A stretch of DNA of 64,000 bases from Agarophyton chilense (GCA_030374765.1 JARGXX010000004.1:682001-746000), one strand, 5' to 3'; positions 31,008 to 42,818 are shown, counted from the first letter of the stretch. Notes: generated from the sequence alone by a model not told the origin. Program-made: numbers and translations.

Positions 31008-32174
31008 GTGCTCATCTTTCCGGTGCCCTACGCCCTGCGATCTTCGCCGCAGCCACCGTGCTCAGCATCTACGGGGAAATCCGGCATGCGTCATCCGGAC
31101 CAATACCAAATTCCGCCTAGAACAACCCACCTTGAAGGCCGAACGAGGAACGGAGACTATGTGAAGACTATCCACCTTCGCTCAGAAAGTGGAGCTGAGG
31201 CCTCTATTCTAACAAGGGGTGCGCGTCTTTTAGATCTGCGCTTTTCAAAGGGTCCTAACCGCCTCATAACATACAACGATTTATCTGGTGTTGAACATGA
31301 CTGCGCTTTTGTCAATGTCGTGATTGGGCGAATCGCCAATCGCACGCGAGGTGGAAAGCTGCTCCGACATCCCGAAATTGATTCCCAGGCTCATCTAGAG
31401 TTAAATGACCAAGGACGCCATCACATTCATGGCGGATCCAACTCTTGGGATAAAAGGCTATTCTGTGTGCAAAGGAAAACTGAAAACATGGTTGAATTGA
31501 CCATGTTGTCACCCGATGGGGACCAAGGATATCCAGGGGGCCTTGAACTAACTGTTCGATATGAGCTTGTTGGTGACGTGCGTCTTAATGTAACGCTGAG
31601 CACGAAAAACGTGGGTAGCGAGCCAACGCTTTGTAACTTAACGTTGCACCCTTACTTCGATCTCAGCGGAGAAGGTGGTGTGGTTGAAGGTTCTGTACTT
31701 TCTTATCGCATGAAAGCCAGTCGTTGTGAACAATATCTCGTTCTTGATGACGATAACGTTCCAAATGGTGTCATCGCTTCAGTGCAAGGTACGCGTTTTG
31801 ACTTCACTAAAGATCGGCCAATACATGATGGATCAATAGAGATGAAGGGGTATGATAACTTCTGGATCGTGCGAAAAAGTCCAGAAAACAAGGATCAAGG
31901 ATTGCAGTCTATGGTCACTTTCCTTCATCCAGGGCAAACCCCTGGTAAGGGAGTTAAGATGGAAATACTTAGCGACCAGCATGGATTTCAGTTTTACACA
32001 GCGAACGGTTTTGACGGATCCGGAAATGAGAAGTTTGCCAAGCATGGAAGTATTGCGGTTGAACCTAGTGACTTCATTGATGCTGCAAATCACGACAACT
32101 TTCCTTGTATAGCACTTGGGCCGAGTGAGACGAAAACGCAGTGCATGTCATACGAATTAAGCATATTGGAGTGA
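31008..32174 (+). CDS. Aldose 1-epimerase (galactose mutarotase family)
   Basis: Intronless, 388 residues from ATG 31008, or 362 from ATG 31086, which also fits the conserved domain. It interconverts alpha and beta anomers of aldoses such as galactose and glucose. Family blocks in order are VVIGRIANRTRGGKL (substrate-binding Asn-Arg), HHIHGGSNSWDKRLF (first catalytic His in the HGG region), LTLHPYFDLSG (second His of HxYF), YDNFWIV, LSDQHGFQFYTAN and IAVEPSDFIDAANHDNFP (the catalytic Glu near the C-terminus). Length agrees with GalM-type enzymes. The extra N-terminal part from the first Met (MLIFPVPYALRSSPQPPCSA) might be a targeting sequence or untranslated. It has no sugar-metabolism neighbours. 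Confidence 0.9.
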   Translation: MLIFPVPYALRSSPQPPCSASTGKSGMRHPDQYQIPPRTTHLEGRTRNGDYVKTIHLRSESGAEASILTRGARLLDLRFSKGPNRLITYNDLSGVEHDCAFVNVVIGRIANRTRGGKLLRHPEIDSQAHLELNDQGRHHIHGGSNSWDKRLFCVQRKTENMVELTMLSPDGDQGYPGGLELTVRYELVGDVRLNVTLSTKNVGSEPTLCNLTLHPYFDLSGEGGVVEGSVLSYRMKASRCEQYLVLDDDNVPNGVIASVQGTRFDFTKDRPIHDGSIEMKGYDNFWIVRKSPENKDQGLQSMVTFLHPGQTPGKGVKMEILSDQHGFQFYTANGFDGSGNEKFAKHGSIAVEPSDFIDAANHDNFPCIALGPSETKTQCMSYELSILE

Positions 32175-32436
32175 CCAGTTATTTGGGGGGCATGCCTCTT
32201 ATGAAGATAGAAGCATTATTGGAAGCACATATTCCTTGAGTTGTACAGCCGAACATTGCGAAAAACGAATGCACAATAATCCCAACCTTGTGACACTGGC
32301 CTCGTCGCGAGCACTGGACTTAAATGCTCTGTTGCATACATTAGCCATAGTCTACGGCACTGGATACTGCTGCGATCCACCCCGCCTGTTCAAGAAAATT
32401 AAGCATATACGATCTCAACACCAGAAGTGTTCACTT

Positions 32437-33830
32437 TCGTGACAATGAAGTTGAAGATGAAGATGAAGAGGCATAGTCAGCTGGACAGGCCCTCGCAGCT
32501 CTTCGTCAAAGGGTAGAAAAAGATGATCCTAAAGGATTGGCTGCTTTTGGAGATATGTTGGTTTCGTTCAGAGAGCAGTCGCCTTCAGTTATGGCGCATG
32601 CATTACGTCTCCATTTGCGTGCATGCGAACTTGGGTCTCACTTGAGCGCCACTCAGCTGACAGACATGAGGGATGTTCTAGCTTTGGAGGCGCTACCAGT
32701 TAATTCCAGTGGTATACACGCAAGTCAAGTTTCTCTCCTTGCCAGCTGCCAGGGCTCCACGAGGGTGTTGCACAATTACGGCGTTTTACTTCTCCTAGGC
32801 GGATCTGGGATCAATCAGAATACCCGCAAGGCTGTTCATTTATTTTGTATCCGCTGCAGAAATAGGCCATGAACGTGCGATTGTAAACCTGTCCATTCTC
32901 ATCGAAGAGGACGTATCCTGTGACGGCATGAATCTGTCTTATATCGTAAAATAATTTGAACAGGCTCATTGGGATGGAAACGAGATTCAGACTGACATTC
33001 CGGGTGCTATTGCTCTATTTGAAACGGGGATTGAAGCGGGAAGCACATTCGCCTTGAGACGCCCAGTCATTCTCATGGGCAGATGAGTTGGCGAGATCCC
33101 GGCGGACTTTTCTCGAGCTGTGCAATTATATGAAAGGGCTGTCGGGGACGGGGATTCAATTGCAGCTAGGCTTCTCGCCCGGATTCTCGCTGATGGGGCA
33201 GATGATGTGCAGAGAACGCTCCTCGAGCTGCGGAGCTGTTCAGAACCGCTGTTTAAAACGAAAGCATTTCAGCTAGATCTAGACTACCGCAATTGGTCAT
33301 TGAAGGAGCTGGCGGGGTGGAACACAATCCATCAGAAGCAATGATATCACATGAAGGGGCTGTGGAAGAAGCGAATGATGCAACTAGTATGATGGTATTA
33401 GGACTAGTTGAAGGAGGAGATTGAGTTGTAAGGAATTCAGAACGGGGGATGAACCTTCTGGAGAGAGCTGTTGCTTGGATTGATTTAGATGCTACCTTAG
33501 TATATGGATAACAACTGTCCACCGGCACAGAAGACACATATCGAAACCCCAGCAGAGCCTAACGCCTGTTTGAGAAAGCAAGTCACATTGGTTCAATCGA
33601 TGCACTTGTGTGCCTTGCGTATTTGTTATTCTTCGGTGTAGACTACGTTTGAAAGAATGGGTAACGGTCTGTTTCTCTTCTTGAAAGAGCTGTCGCAGCA
33701 GGCAAGTATGAGGCTTTGATATTTCTTGCATCCATACTCAGTAACGGAGCAGGTGGAGTTGGTGCTGACCGTTGCAGCGCCGTAGTTGTTTACCAAAAAT
33801 CTATCCAAGTAGGAAAAAGAGGCCCATGAC
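32437..33830 (+). pseudogene. Sel1-repeat protein pseudogene
   Basis: Pieces of Sel1-like tandem helical repeats follow each other on the plus strand but in changing frames with many stops. Examples are LHNYGVLLLLGGSGINQNTR with AVHLF, then in another frame SAAEIGHERAIVNLSILIEE, FSRAVQLYERAVGDGDSIAA with RLLARILADG, SMMVLGLVEGGD, NLLERAVAWIDLDATLVYG and RLFEKASHIGSIDALVCLAY. Each keeps the Sel1 pattern A-x-x-x-Y/L-x-x-A-A-x-x-G-x-x-x-A-x-x-x-L. At least six stops and two or more frameshifts are present. An acidic start (DNEVEDEDEEA) precedes a stop at about 32476. Sel1 proteins are scaffolds, for example in ER quality control. No intact copy is in the window. Confidence 0.7.
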
Positions 33831-35014
33831 TGATAGAACTCGGTGTGCTATGTATCTACTTTGCAAAGGAGCCGAGGGTCTCCCAAGAGATGCCTTTGAG
33901 CATATAAGCTTTTCCAAAGAGCTGCTGTAAATCGATATGTGCAATTTGGCAGTTCTGCTTGTGTGAGTGGTGTCGATGGAATTGCATGGGAAGATTGAGA
34001 TAAATAATTTGGTAATTTCCAAGACATATTTACCGTTCAGCTGTGCGAAGAGGCTGTCAAAAAGAATATTCACGCTGTCTTGCCGTGCAGGCTTCTTTTT
34101 TGAGAATAGGGTGGCTTGATGCCCCCAAAGGATACGCAGAGGGCGGCGAAATTTTTGTGCGAAAGAGCGTAGATTGGAGAAGATGAGCCGATGCATACAT
34201 ATTGGTACCGACTAGTAGTACTTTCACCGAAATAGGCAATGATGCGTACTTGGATGGAATCACAGCTGTCCGGGCTTGTGACACCTTGATTGCTGGTGAA
34301 AAGGTGTGACTTGACACTTTATAGTGAGTGAAGTGCTGTGTTCGGGACTCCAATGCCAGCCTTTTCGAGGTTTCAAGGGTGGTTGCATGGGCGGTATGCC
34401 AGAGAGCCAGGTTGTGCTGAAAGGCAGTGACTCTAAGTTTGGTGAAATACGCCAGCGTTCTCATACATGGATGGGGTTGGAGGGAGTTTGAAGAAAGCCG
34501 TCGAGAACCATTCAGGTGTACCGTGGAGCTATTGAAGAGGACAAGTGTATGTTGGCGATGACAAATGCTGTGCGTCTGCTGTGTATGTGTACACCAGCAG
34601 TATTGGCAGTTGGGAGTTGATCCGGATAGGCGAAGGCGATTCAATTACTACAAAACGGCAATCGATATCGAAAACAGTGTGCCGGCAATTTCTCGTGCTC
34701 ACTGCCTACCTACCTCGTGGACGAAGTGAATAGCGAAAGCGCTGAAATGATTACATAAAGGCACTACTCGTGAGCGCAGAGGAATTGCGGAGTTGAGAAA
34801 TTGCACAGAGAGATACGAAGGTAGATGTAAACAAGCAAAGGCAGTGTCTGAAAGAAGAATTTTTACCAAATAGAAAAGCTGTGCTGAATTGCATGGTATG
34901 CTCACGTTAGCGCGCAACAAGGGTGCTTTGTTTCTGCGTCATGTGCATGATAAAAGTTGATGTAGCAAGTTGGAAAGCACGACGAGTGCAGTGCTAATTT
35001 GCATGTGGATAAGT
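33831..35014. other. Spacer, perhaps further decayed Sel1-type sequence
   Basis: No intact gene. Short stretches on the plus strand still look like eroded helical-repeat coding sequence, but no motif is firm. Minus-strand ORFs here (33801-34196, 34057-34644) have no recognisable content and look like shadows. Confidence 0.3.
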
Positions 35015-35893
35015 TTACGGGTGTGATTCGACAGAGTGTGGGCGCGCTTGAAAACGCAGGGCTTCGGACAAGAGATGAAGCATGTACTCAAGACCGTGAA
35101 GATATCCAATGTCTGGAGCGCCGTTCGAATGGACAGTATGAGAAAAGTCAATCATTCGCACGTCCACACGCGGATAATGTTGAGCGCTCTTCGCTCCTTC
35201 ATATATGACAAGCAAGGAAGAAGAGTAGAAAAAAAACCGTTTCTGAGCGCGAAAGTTTTGACAAATATGGCGTAATGCATTCAAGGTGTGTTGAGCGCTG
35301 AGTGCGTCAAAGCAGAAGTTGTCGGAAAAAAACCAGATGAGTTCCGGTAACAGATGATTCTGCTCAAGCGCTCTGCCGTACGCCTTGTCGCGCGTCTCGA
35401 AGCGACCGCGGTCACAAGTGGGGGAAGTGGTTCGTTTGAAGGAGCGAGTTCCGACAAAACGAACGGCACAGGTGGCGGTTGTGGTGGCATTTGCGGAGAG
35501 AATTTGTGAGACACGTTTGCGTTGCGACGCATCATCGTCGTAGTGACGAAAGCCAATTTTGACGTCCATGACGCAGGGCTTGACGAAGGGGGAGTTGAGG
35601 TCCTCGAGTTGCAGCCAGCGGGCGGCGGTAGTGGAGGTGGTGGACGGGGTGCAATGCACGCCGTGGAACATGGGGGTGACGGCGCGCAGCCAATGCAGGT
35701 GAGGCGGGAAGTGGGGCGCGTGGATGGTGCGGTAAAAGGCATGTTCCTTGGGCGACCACGGTTTGAGGATGCGACCGGGCGTGGGCGACTGTCTGATGAG
35801 CTGGTGGCCGGCAACCTGTATGGCGTAGTGGCTCCCCGGCGGCGCGTCCATGTTGGTTTGGTGGGCGGCGACGTCGGTGCGGCGGCGGAGCAT
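35015..35893 (-). CDS. IPMK: Inositol polyphosphate multikinase (IPK family)
   Basis: 292 residues, intronless. The inositol-phosphate kinase signature PxxxDxKxG is present as PCVMDVKIG (residues 106-114). SSSLL followed by VIYEG is at 224-233, the metal-binding IDF (VDVRMIDFSH) at 243-252, and the C-terminal DIGYLHGLEYMLHLL at 261-275. Together these identify the IP3/IP4 kinase fold. Length near 290 fits the multikinase (Ipk2/IPMK) branch, not the larger IP6 kinases. The enzyme phosphorylates Ins(1,4,5)P3 towards InsP5 and acts in nucleus and cytosol in other eukaryotes. The start is the first Met; Met15 (MDAPPGSHYAIQVAGHQ) is an alternative. It is divergent to the PWWP gene, with a repeat-rich spacer between them. 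Confidence 0.88.
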   Translation of the reverse strand: MLRRRTDVAAHQTNMDAPPGSHYAIQVAGHQLIRQSPTPGRILKPWSPKEHAFYRTIHAPHFPPHLHWLRAVTPMFHGVHCTPSTTSTTAARWLQLEDLNSPFVKPCVMDVKIGFRHYDDDASQRKRVSQILSANATTTATCAVRFVGTRSFKRTTSPTCDRGRFETRDKAYGRALEQNHLLPELIWFFSDNFCFDALSAQHTLNALRHICQNFRAQKRFFFYSSSLLVIYEGAKSAQHYPRVDVRMIDFSHTVHSNGAPDIGYLHGLEYMLHLLSEALRFQARPHSVESHP

Positions 35894-35914
35894 GGCGAGT
35901 CAACTCTGCCCAAG

Positions 35915-35990
35915 GCCACGGCCACGGCAAAAGCCACGGCCACGGCCACGGCAAAAGCCACGGCCACGGCCACGGCCACGGCCGGCAGCC
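35915..35990. repeat. GCCACG hexanucleotide tandem repeat
   Basis: Imperfect (GCCACG)n runs interrupted by GCAAAA, giving higher-order blocks of 2, 3 and 4 hexamers. It begins about 20 bp upstream of the kinase start codon, so it lies in its 5' UTR or promoter. Confidence 0.75.
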
Positions 35991-36132
35991 ACGGCCGGCG
36001 GCGCGGCCGTCTGCAGCCGCCGGCAACGCCCACCACCGCTCGCGCAACGCAACGTCCGCGCGTCATCCTCTAATCTCCATCCGCCACACGGCGCACGCAC
36101 CTCGTCTCGTCCATCTCATTCACAACCACGGC

Positions 36133-36222
36133 GCCACGCGTCCACGGCGTGCCACGCGTCCACGGCGTGCCACGCGTCCACGGCGTGTCACGCGTCCACG
36201 GTGGGGTACGCGTCCACGAGAA
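36133..36222. repeat. 18-bp tandem repeat carrying ACGCGT
   Basis: Unit GCCACGCGTCCACGGCGT occurs three times exactly (36133, 36151, 36169), once with changes (36187) and once partly (to about 36222). Every unit keeps ACGCGTCCACG. ACGCGT is the core of the fungal MluI cell-cycle box. The array sits between the divergent kinase and PWWP genes. Confidence 0.8.
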
Positions 36223-36395
36223 CACGTCGCCACGCGTGCGCCGCGCCGCCGTCGCAGCGTTGAGTCGCCACGTGGCCAACAGCGCAAACAACCCCTGAAC
36301 GTCGTCCATCGCACACAGCACCAATCTAGCAGGTAACCCTTCGGTACACAGATTATTTCGTCCTTTACAATCTGCCGCCGTGGTGAAAGCGCGCG

Positions 36396-36414
36396 CCCCC
36401 CCCCCCCCCCCCCC
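36396..36414. repeat. C19 homopolymer tract
   Basis: Nineteen C residues flanked on both sides by GCGCGC, 246 bp before the PWWP-gene start codon. The G-rich complement could form a quadruplex. Confidence 0.9.
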
Positions 36415-36490
36415 GCGCGCTCGTGCTGCGCCGCCGCCGCACGCTTCTCGCGCCCCCTCCGCCCGCCGCCGCCTTCTCCCTTCCTTCTCG

Positions 36491-36535
36491 TTCCCTTGTT
36501 CCCTTGTTCCCTTGTTCCCTTGTTCCCTTGTTCCC
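36491..36535. repeat. TTCCCTTG 8-bp tandem repeat
   Basis: Five exact copies of TTCCCTTG plus TTCCC in the pyrimidine-rich upstream region of the PWWP gene. A likely microsatellite; it may lie in the 5' UTR. Confidence 0.85.
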
Positions 36536-36659
36536 ACTTTTTTGCGCCCTCTCCTCTCTCCTCTATCGTCTGGCGCATATTATCTTGGGAGGGGGGGGTG
36601 TTCTTAGTAACTCACATCGAGTGTGTACCCGCAATATTCACGTATCGTGCCGTCACAAT

Positions 36660-37236
36660 ATGCGTTCCAAACATAAAAAGCAGCCGCCTTCCACGCGCAC
36701 GCCGCCGCCCGAGCAGCCGCTGCCGTTCCAGCTTGGCGACCTTGTGCTCTGTCGCTACTCCACCTATCCGTACTGGCCGGCCACCGTGGACGAGACACAC
36801 CAGAAGGAGCGTCACGGCCAGCATGTCTGTCTTCATGAGACGCGCTCCCGTCACCACACCCTAGCCTTTTGGTGTACTTTCTCCAACGAGGACACCGGTG
36901 GTTGGGTTCGTGCCGATCGCATGGTTCTTTTCCATCCCAGTCTTCTCCACTACGTACGCGTTCGTCGAAATCATCGATGGCATTATGCTCAACAAACCGC
37001 CATTCAAGCTGCACTCAAGGCATTTAACACCATTCACGCCGGATCCACACCCCCGCCCGAGCCGCATCCACCCACGGACATGCGCAAGCGCGCTCGCCAA
37101 TCAAACGAAAACGACCTTCTCAGCGATGAAGAAGAGCCGGAGGAAAACGACCCTGTCAAATCCAAAAGCCCCAAAAACCACCACCACCACCACAACAACA
37201 ACAACAAAAACAACAACAAAAACAAAAACAAAAACA

Positions 37237-37276
<40 letters not shown>

Positions 37277-38894
37277 TCCCATGGATCTTGGCAGTGACAG
37301 TTCAGACGTGGAGCGTGCCAACCGCAAAAACTCCACAACACGCCCCCGTCGCGCCTCCACCGCCGCCAGCACTCCCCGCGCCGCTGCCGCCGCCGTGCCC
37401 AAGTCCACCCGAAACAAGCGCAAGTCCACAACCCCGCGCGCTCAGACCCCTCGCAAGCGCCTCAAGACCCCCGAGGACCATCTGGAACACCAACTGCTCA
37501 ACCCCACCGAGTCCACACAAGTTGCCGCCCTCAAGCGCACCACTGTTGAAATGCAAGCAACTCTCGAGAAACTCTCCTCAAGCTTGCGTCGAAAGGAAAA
37601 AGCTTTGTCCGACTTGCGTTCCAATGGAAATGTTGTCACCTTTGCCCCGGTCAGCCATAATACTGTGCCCCTCGAGTCCATGCCAAAACCTTTCAGTGGC
37701 CCATTGCTTTCCTCCGATGAGTTTGAGCATCGAGTCAACGCCATGAGACGTTTATTCGACAAGTTGGATCAAGCAGCCAAGATCGCACATGACAAACACC
37801 AGCACCTATCGGCGGAGCAGGAAAAAATCCGCCACCACTATGCTTCTTTGCTCGACGCTGTTTCAGACGCACAGGGCCAGGTCGTCACACATCAAAAGCA
37901 ACTGGCCAACTTGCTGCGTGATGTCCTCACAAGTCAAGTCGCAGTCGTAGACCTTCGCAAGCACCAGGCTGGTAATCTCATCAAGACCATGAGCAAGATG
38001 TGCAAGGATATGCCCAACGTGTTCGCCTATTGCAATGCGCTTTATCGTGGCTGGAAGAGGCAAGTGGTGGACTATGTACACGGCAACCCCACTGTAGCGG
38101 ACGATGAAAACCAACAAGATGCTGCACACACCCAACGCATGGAAAACGGCTCTCCGAAACGTGAAAACGCCCCTTCTCGAAACGGCGCCGCGGAAACGAA
38201 TGATGCTGTACTTGCCGCAAAGCACGAAAAAGGTAAAGGCCATGTCGACAGCCCTGTCTCGAGAGATTCGAAAACAGAGCATACCGCGGACGCGGACAGC
38301 GCTGCGAACAGGAAGGAACGCAGCGAGAAGAGCGATGCTACACACTCGCCGAAGAAAAACGTGAAGGAAGAACAAGAGTCTGCCGCAGAAAAGAGCAAAG
38401 CCGAGCACATGCCGGAGGAGTCGGCGAAAAACGTATCTCGGGGGGGCAAAGTTTTGAAGCAAGAGAAAGAGATACAGATAGAAACCTGGACAGGCAACGA
38501 GCCTGAATCGTCGAAGCTTGCGTCGAAACAACCTCAAGGTGGCATTGCGGAAAAGAAGCCCGTTCAGTTCCTCACCTCCAAGACTACAACCAAGTCTGAA
38601 GAAAGTGGGGCCTCTACAGGGAAGCAGCCTCGAGGAGATGACGAGAAAAAGCTCACGAAAAACGTGGAAACGAAGGTGGAAGACATAGCCGTAAAGCAGG
38701 AGGACGTGGAGATGGATGGGGATGAGAAAGATGGTGAAGATTCCGTGCCCGAGGGGACAATAAAGGCTGTCGACTGCAAACTCGAGAAGGGCGGCACCGA
38801 TGGTGCAAAGACGGAGGCGAAGGATGGTGAAGCACAAACCGCTAATCTGAAGAAGGTTGGCGTGAAAGACGAGGGTGTCATGGACGACACTTGA
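36660..38894 (+). CDS. PWWP-domain protein with LEDGF-like (TND/IBD) helical domain
   Basis: 744 residues from ATG 36660; the frame is open upstream through simple repeats, not used. An N-terminal PWWP domain (about residues 20-110: FQLGDLVLCRYSTYPYWPAT, with PYWP in place of PWWP) reads methylated histone H3 and DNA. A basic/acidic linker follows with NNNNKNNNKNKNKNN and about 14 Asp, then AT-hook-like basic stretches. Around residues 395-480 a helical region (EQEKIRHHYASLLDAVSDAQ, DLRKHQAGNLIKTMSKMCKD, YCNALYRGWKRQVVD) resembles the TFIIS N-terminal/LEDGF integrase-binding fold. The last 260 residues are a disordered Lys/Glu tail. PWWP followed by IBD/TND is the LEDGF/HDGFL2 architecture, tethering partner proteins to transcribed chromatin. 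The TND call is by pattern only; probable nuclear chromatin adaptor. Confidence 0.72.
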
Positions 38895-41800
38895 ACCCGG
38901 GCGGGAGGGGTTTGCTCAAGCGCGTGCCGGATCAGGACATAATGAGTCGATGAGCAGATCATCGGTTGTGAACATAACCATGTCTGCAATGTAAAGCACA
39001 TATTTTCGCATGTTGAGTCTGGCTACAGGTTATTTCTACAGTATGCCTTCGCAACGGGGTTTTGATCCGGGTATTACGTGTCAACGTGTAGAAATAACGC
39101 GTGGTCAGTTCGTCCATCATTTGTTGTAACCCTCTCTCTCTCTAGCTAGCTACCTTCGTAGAATATCTGCCCTTCGCATTATATTTCTTTAAACTGCTCA
39201 CCAATGTACAAAAGCTCTTTTCTCAATGTCAGGCCGCCTCGACGATTTCTTATTCGTTGCTCTGGAAACTATGACTACCCTAAGCATAAAAAGAGGATTA
39301 ATGGCAGTGGGAATTCAACTAACCAATACGTAACCAGCTCGCTCAAAAAGAGCCCAAGTCACAATCGTCCACCAGCATCTCGCTTTTTGCCATTCTTCGG
39401 TTCAACTGAGGAGTGGCTTTCATACAGTATCAGTTTGAAAGACTTTTGGCGTCTGAAATTTCAAAGCATGATGTTGGACAGCAGACGTATTCAACATCCT
39501 TTCTCAAACGTGTCTTTTAGTGTTATACGCAAGTAATCGTTTCCAACCGAGTCTCATCTGTCTCCACACCACTAAAAACGCTCCCATTTCAATCAAGGGA
39601 GAGAGGACTTGTCAGGAAAACAACGAAAAATGTTGGGTACAGGATACACAAATATCTTGGAAAACGTTTAGAACTTTCCAGTCTTGTTTGGCACATAACA
39701 TTGTTCTCCCCGCAGTTCAAAACATCATATGCATTTTTACTGGCGGAAGCAAAATTTATTCATATCACTGGGACTTTGTACACGTTTTCAGGGCATGGTC
39801 TTGTTTTTATGGAGAAGGAATGTCAACGTCATCGGAGAAAACCAAACATATCACTTGTTAACAATTTGATGCACAGCATTCGATGCTATGAAGTCATATG
39901 AAGTCAAATGTAGATTTCTCATCGAAAAAGTAAGAAATTCGCACATTGGAAACGTGAGTTTGGGTCGTTTTCTGGAAAGAATGTCTACATGGAAAGTCGC
40001 GAGAGTCAAATGGCTTCGCTTCCTGCTGCTTGATGGCGACGGTCCGGCCCTTGCTGAGAAAGAAAATGACGTGTCATGTTGAGGCAGAAAGATGGTCCTC
40101 TTTTAAGGACGCAGACGTCTCTTGTCTCATGGCTCATGGATTATGCAATGGAAACTAACGACATGTGACGCGTTCAAAAGATAAACCATGGGCTGAAGGT
40201 CAAGCTTGTTGGTATGAGATATCTAAGATGTTCTCGATTGCTTAAACATTGCGTTGTAGATGAGCATTGTCTTCCATTCATCGTTTCTTCACTTACACCT
40301 TGTCAAGCACCCATCGCACAGCTCGCAGGCGGAAACCCGCATGAGAATAAGGCTCTCTACACATACCAAATAGTTCAGCACAAGAAAGCAAGGCAGCAAT
40401 CTTTTTGATCCAGCCAAAAATATCATCGGCAGGAACGAAGAAAAAGAGAGGCCCACTTCAAACCGTTCTCCAACCTCAAAGTAAATATACAAGTCTTAAT
40501 CTCGAAGGAACACCCTACGAAAGCTTCTCAATTGCTTGAACTGGAGGTTCGACTATAAAGCAAAAGTTGGGGAACCAACTGTAGTATCGTTTTGCATCGA
40601 TCGATTTGTGGTTTGATGCTTCTGTGTAATTCAGGCGAGAGCCTCTTAGCGACACGCCGCCAAGACTCGACAGTTGGATTGATAGTGAGGATGAAAAGAA
40701 ATTTTTCGCTGTGCTGAAGGTGGTTGTTTCAAAAATGTAGTCGGTTTGAATGGGATGAAATCGGTACGATGAGACGCGGAGATTACAAAATTGGAAATCT
40801 GGAACTTTCTTCAAGAAGAGTAAGCGTTGTTTTGTTCAGGAAACGTAGTCCTGTGACAAAATCGGCAAGAACGCAGGAAGGTTTGTGGTCATGAAACATA
40901 TGCACATGGCGCCATTCGTTCCATCATATATTGTAAGGAACCATGAAAAGCTGAGGGACGGAAATATGGCGCGCGAGAGTCCAAAAAACGCGAGATTAAG
41001 TAAAGACATGGACAAGAGCAAAACCTAGCTGCTGCTTGGACACGTGGTGAGATAGAGCTGTTGGCAAGATGCCGTTCGTTGTTGTATTCGGGGGGGCAGG
41101 GGAGTCGGAGACAAGTAAGTTACTTGGCGAGGGAAAAGAAACAAGGAAAGAAAGTGGGTTAAGTTACCCTTCGTACACTTCGGAGGCGAATTGGTTTCCC
41201 TCGTTGCCTTGCTGCCTTGCTGGAAAGGGTTGGTTTGAAAAGTGGAACTGATGAGCTGGAAATATTTCCATGAGGTTCAGGTGAGTTGAACAGTACGCCT
41301 TGGAAAAGGAGATAAAAAAAGAACGGAACTGAGGCAGAGTTAGCTAAGAAGTGAGGAAGCGCGAAATGTGGAAAGATTGTCTGGCAGATGAGGTGCAGCT
41401 GAGGTTGTGGTTGGAGGGAACGGTGACATGATAAAAGAAGACATGGCATCATGTGGCGTGTTCTATATCTGTGCATGGTAGGCCAAAGATATGGAAACTC
41501 ATAGCAACAGGGTTTTGGCGAAGTGGCACGGTAAGGATGAATCACAATGAGGTGTAGGGGCGCAGGAACAAGCTCGCCTCTAACGCGAGCGGCGGAGATT
41601 GGGTATGTCCCATGTGGCGGAGGACATACGAACTAACGTTAGCATGCACAACATGGATAGAGTGAGAGATTCGGCGCGAGGTGGTCGGTGACGGCGGAAG
41701 GAGTTGCAAAATATGAGCTGCCCACCAGAAGTATGGCGAAGCAGAAATATCTGCCAAGATTTGGATAAGGTGTCCCCAGAGGCGACGGCGACTGTGTGCA

Positions 41801-42818
41801 GAGCAAGGTGCAGAGGAAGATGCCGTGGGCCGCCACATGCTAGAGATGAACGCGAGGGAATGGGTGGAGGAACATGCTTATAGTGTCAGAAGTAGACACG
41901 AAATATTGGGTGGGACGGATTGGGAGGGCGAAGATGGGTCGGAGATAGGCCAGACCCATGTGTAGCAAAGCGGGGAATGAAGTATCTAAGCAGCAGCGGT
42001 AAGCAGGGAGGCACTAGAGATAGTGGGCGGCAACCGAGCGGGCGCGAGAAGCTCTCTTACTGTAGAAGGGGGGGGGGGGAGTAGACTCACGCGAGCAGCA
42101 AGATGGGGCGGCGACGGGGCGACAGAGGGAGGCGCACGGCAGAGCGACGCGACGTGGCAGATGGTGCACAGCGCAACGATAGTGCTCCGTGGCTTAGCAG
42201 CGAACGTCTGCGGCAAACGCGGGACGACGAAGGGCAGCTAATAGGCGCATACGGCACTCTCGGCACTCTCGGCACTCACACGCGCGACACGAAAACCTCA
42301 CACGGGCAGAGCGAGATGCACAGCCACGACATGAAGTGGCGGTGTGCGCTGAGGGGGGCGCACGAGTGGGCGGGCGGTGTAATTGTCAAACATATGCGCG
42401 TCCATATATATTTATTCATGGATCGTACGGGTTGTGACGGCGTTCTGGCACGTGCCGTCACGGTGTGACGCGGAGTGTGCACCCCACGGCGGCGCTCGTT
42501 GAATTCAGACGCGCGTTGCTGCGTCACCCCGAGTCACTCCGAGTCACTCCGGCCGCCGTCACTCCTTTCGGCGGCCGTCGTTACCCGCCGCCCCGTCACA
42601 GCTTGCTGCGTCACGCCTCTCCCCGCCCCCCCCCACACCCCCCGGCCGCTGTCATTGTGCGCGCTGCCCACCGCGATTGGATCACCTCGCTCGCTGTTGC
42701 CGCGCTCGCTGTTGCCGCGCTCGCTGCTGTTGCTACACCGCTCATTGCGCCTATCGACGCGCGTCGCCCACGAGGCCACGTCCGCTTGTACACTTCCCCT
42801 CTAGCCAGTGGCCATACC

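Noticed and set aside
35281-36066. 261-codon minus-strand ORF overlapping the inositol kinase
   Set aside because: Other frame of the same strand; it runs through simple repeats and lacks kinase motifs.
37863-38837. 324-codon minus-strand ORF opposite the PWWP gene
   Set aside because: Composition is a mirror of the Lys/Glu-rich sense protein, with no motif.
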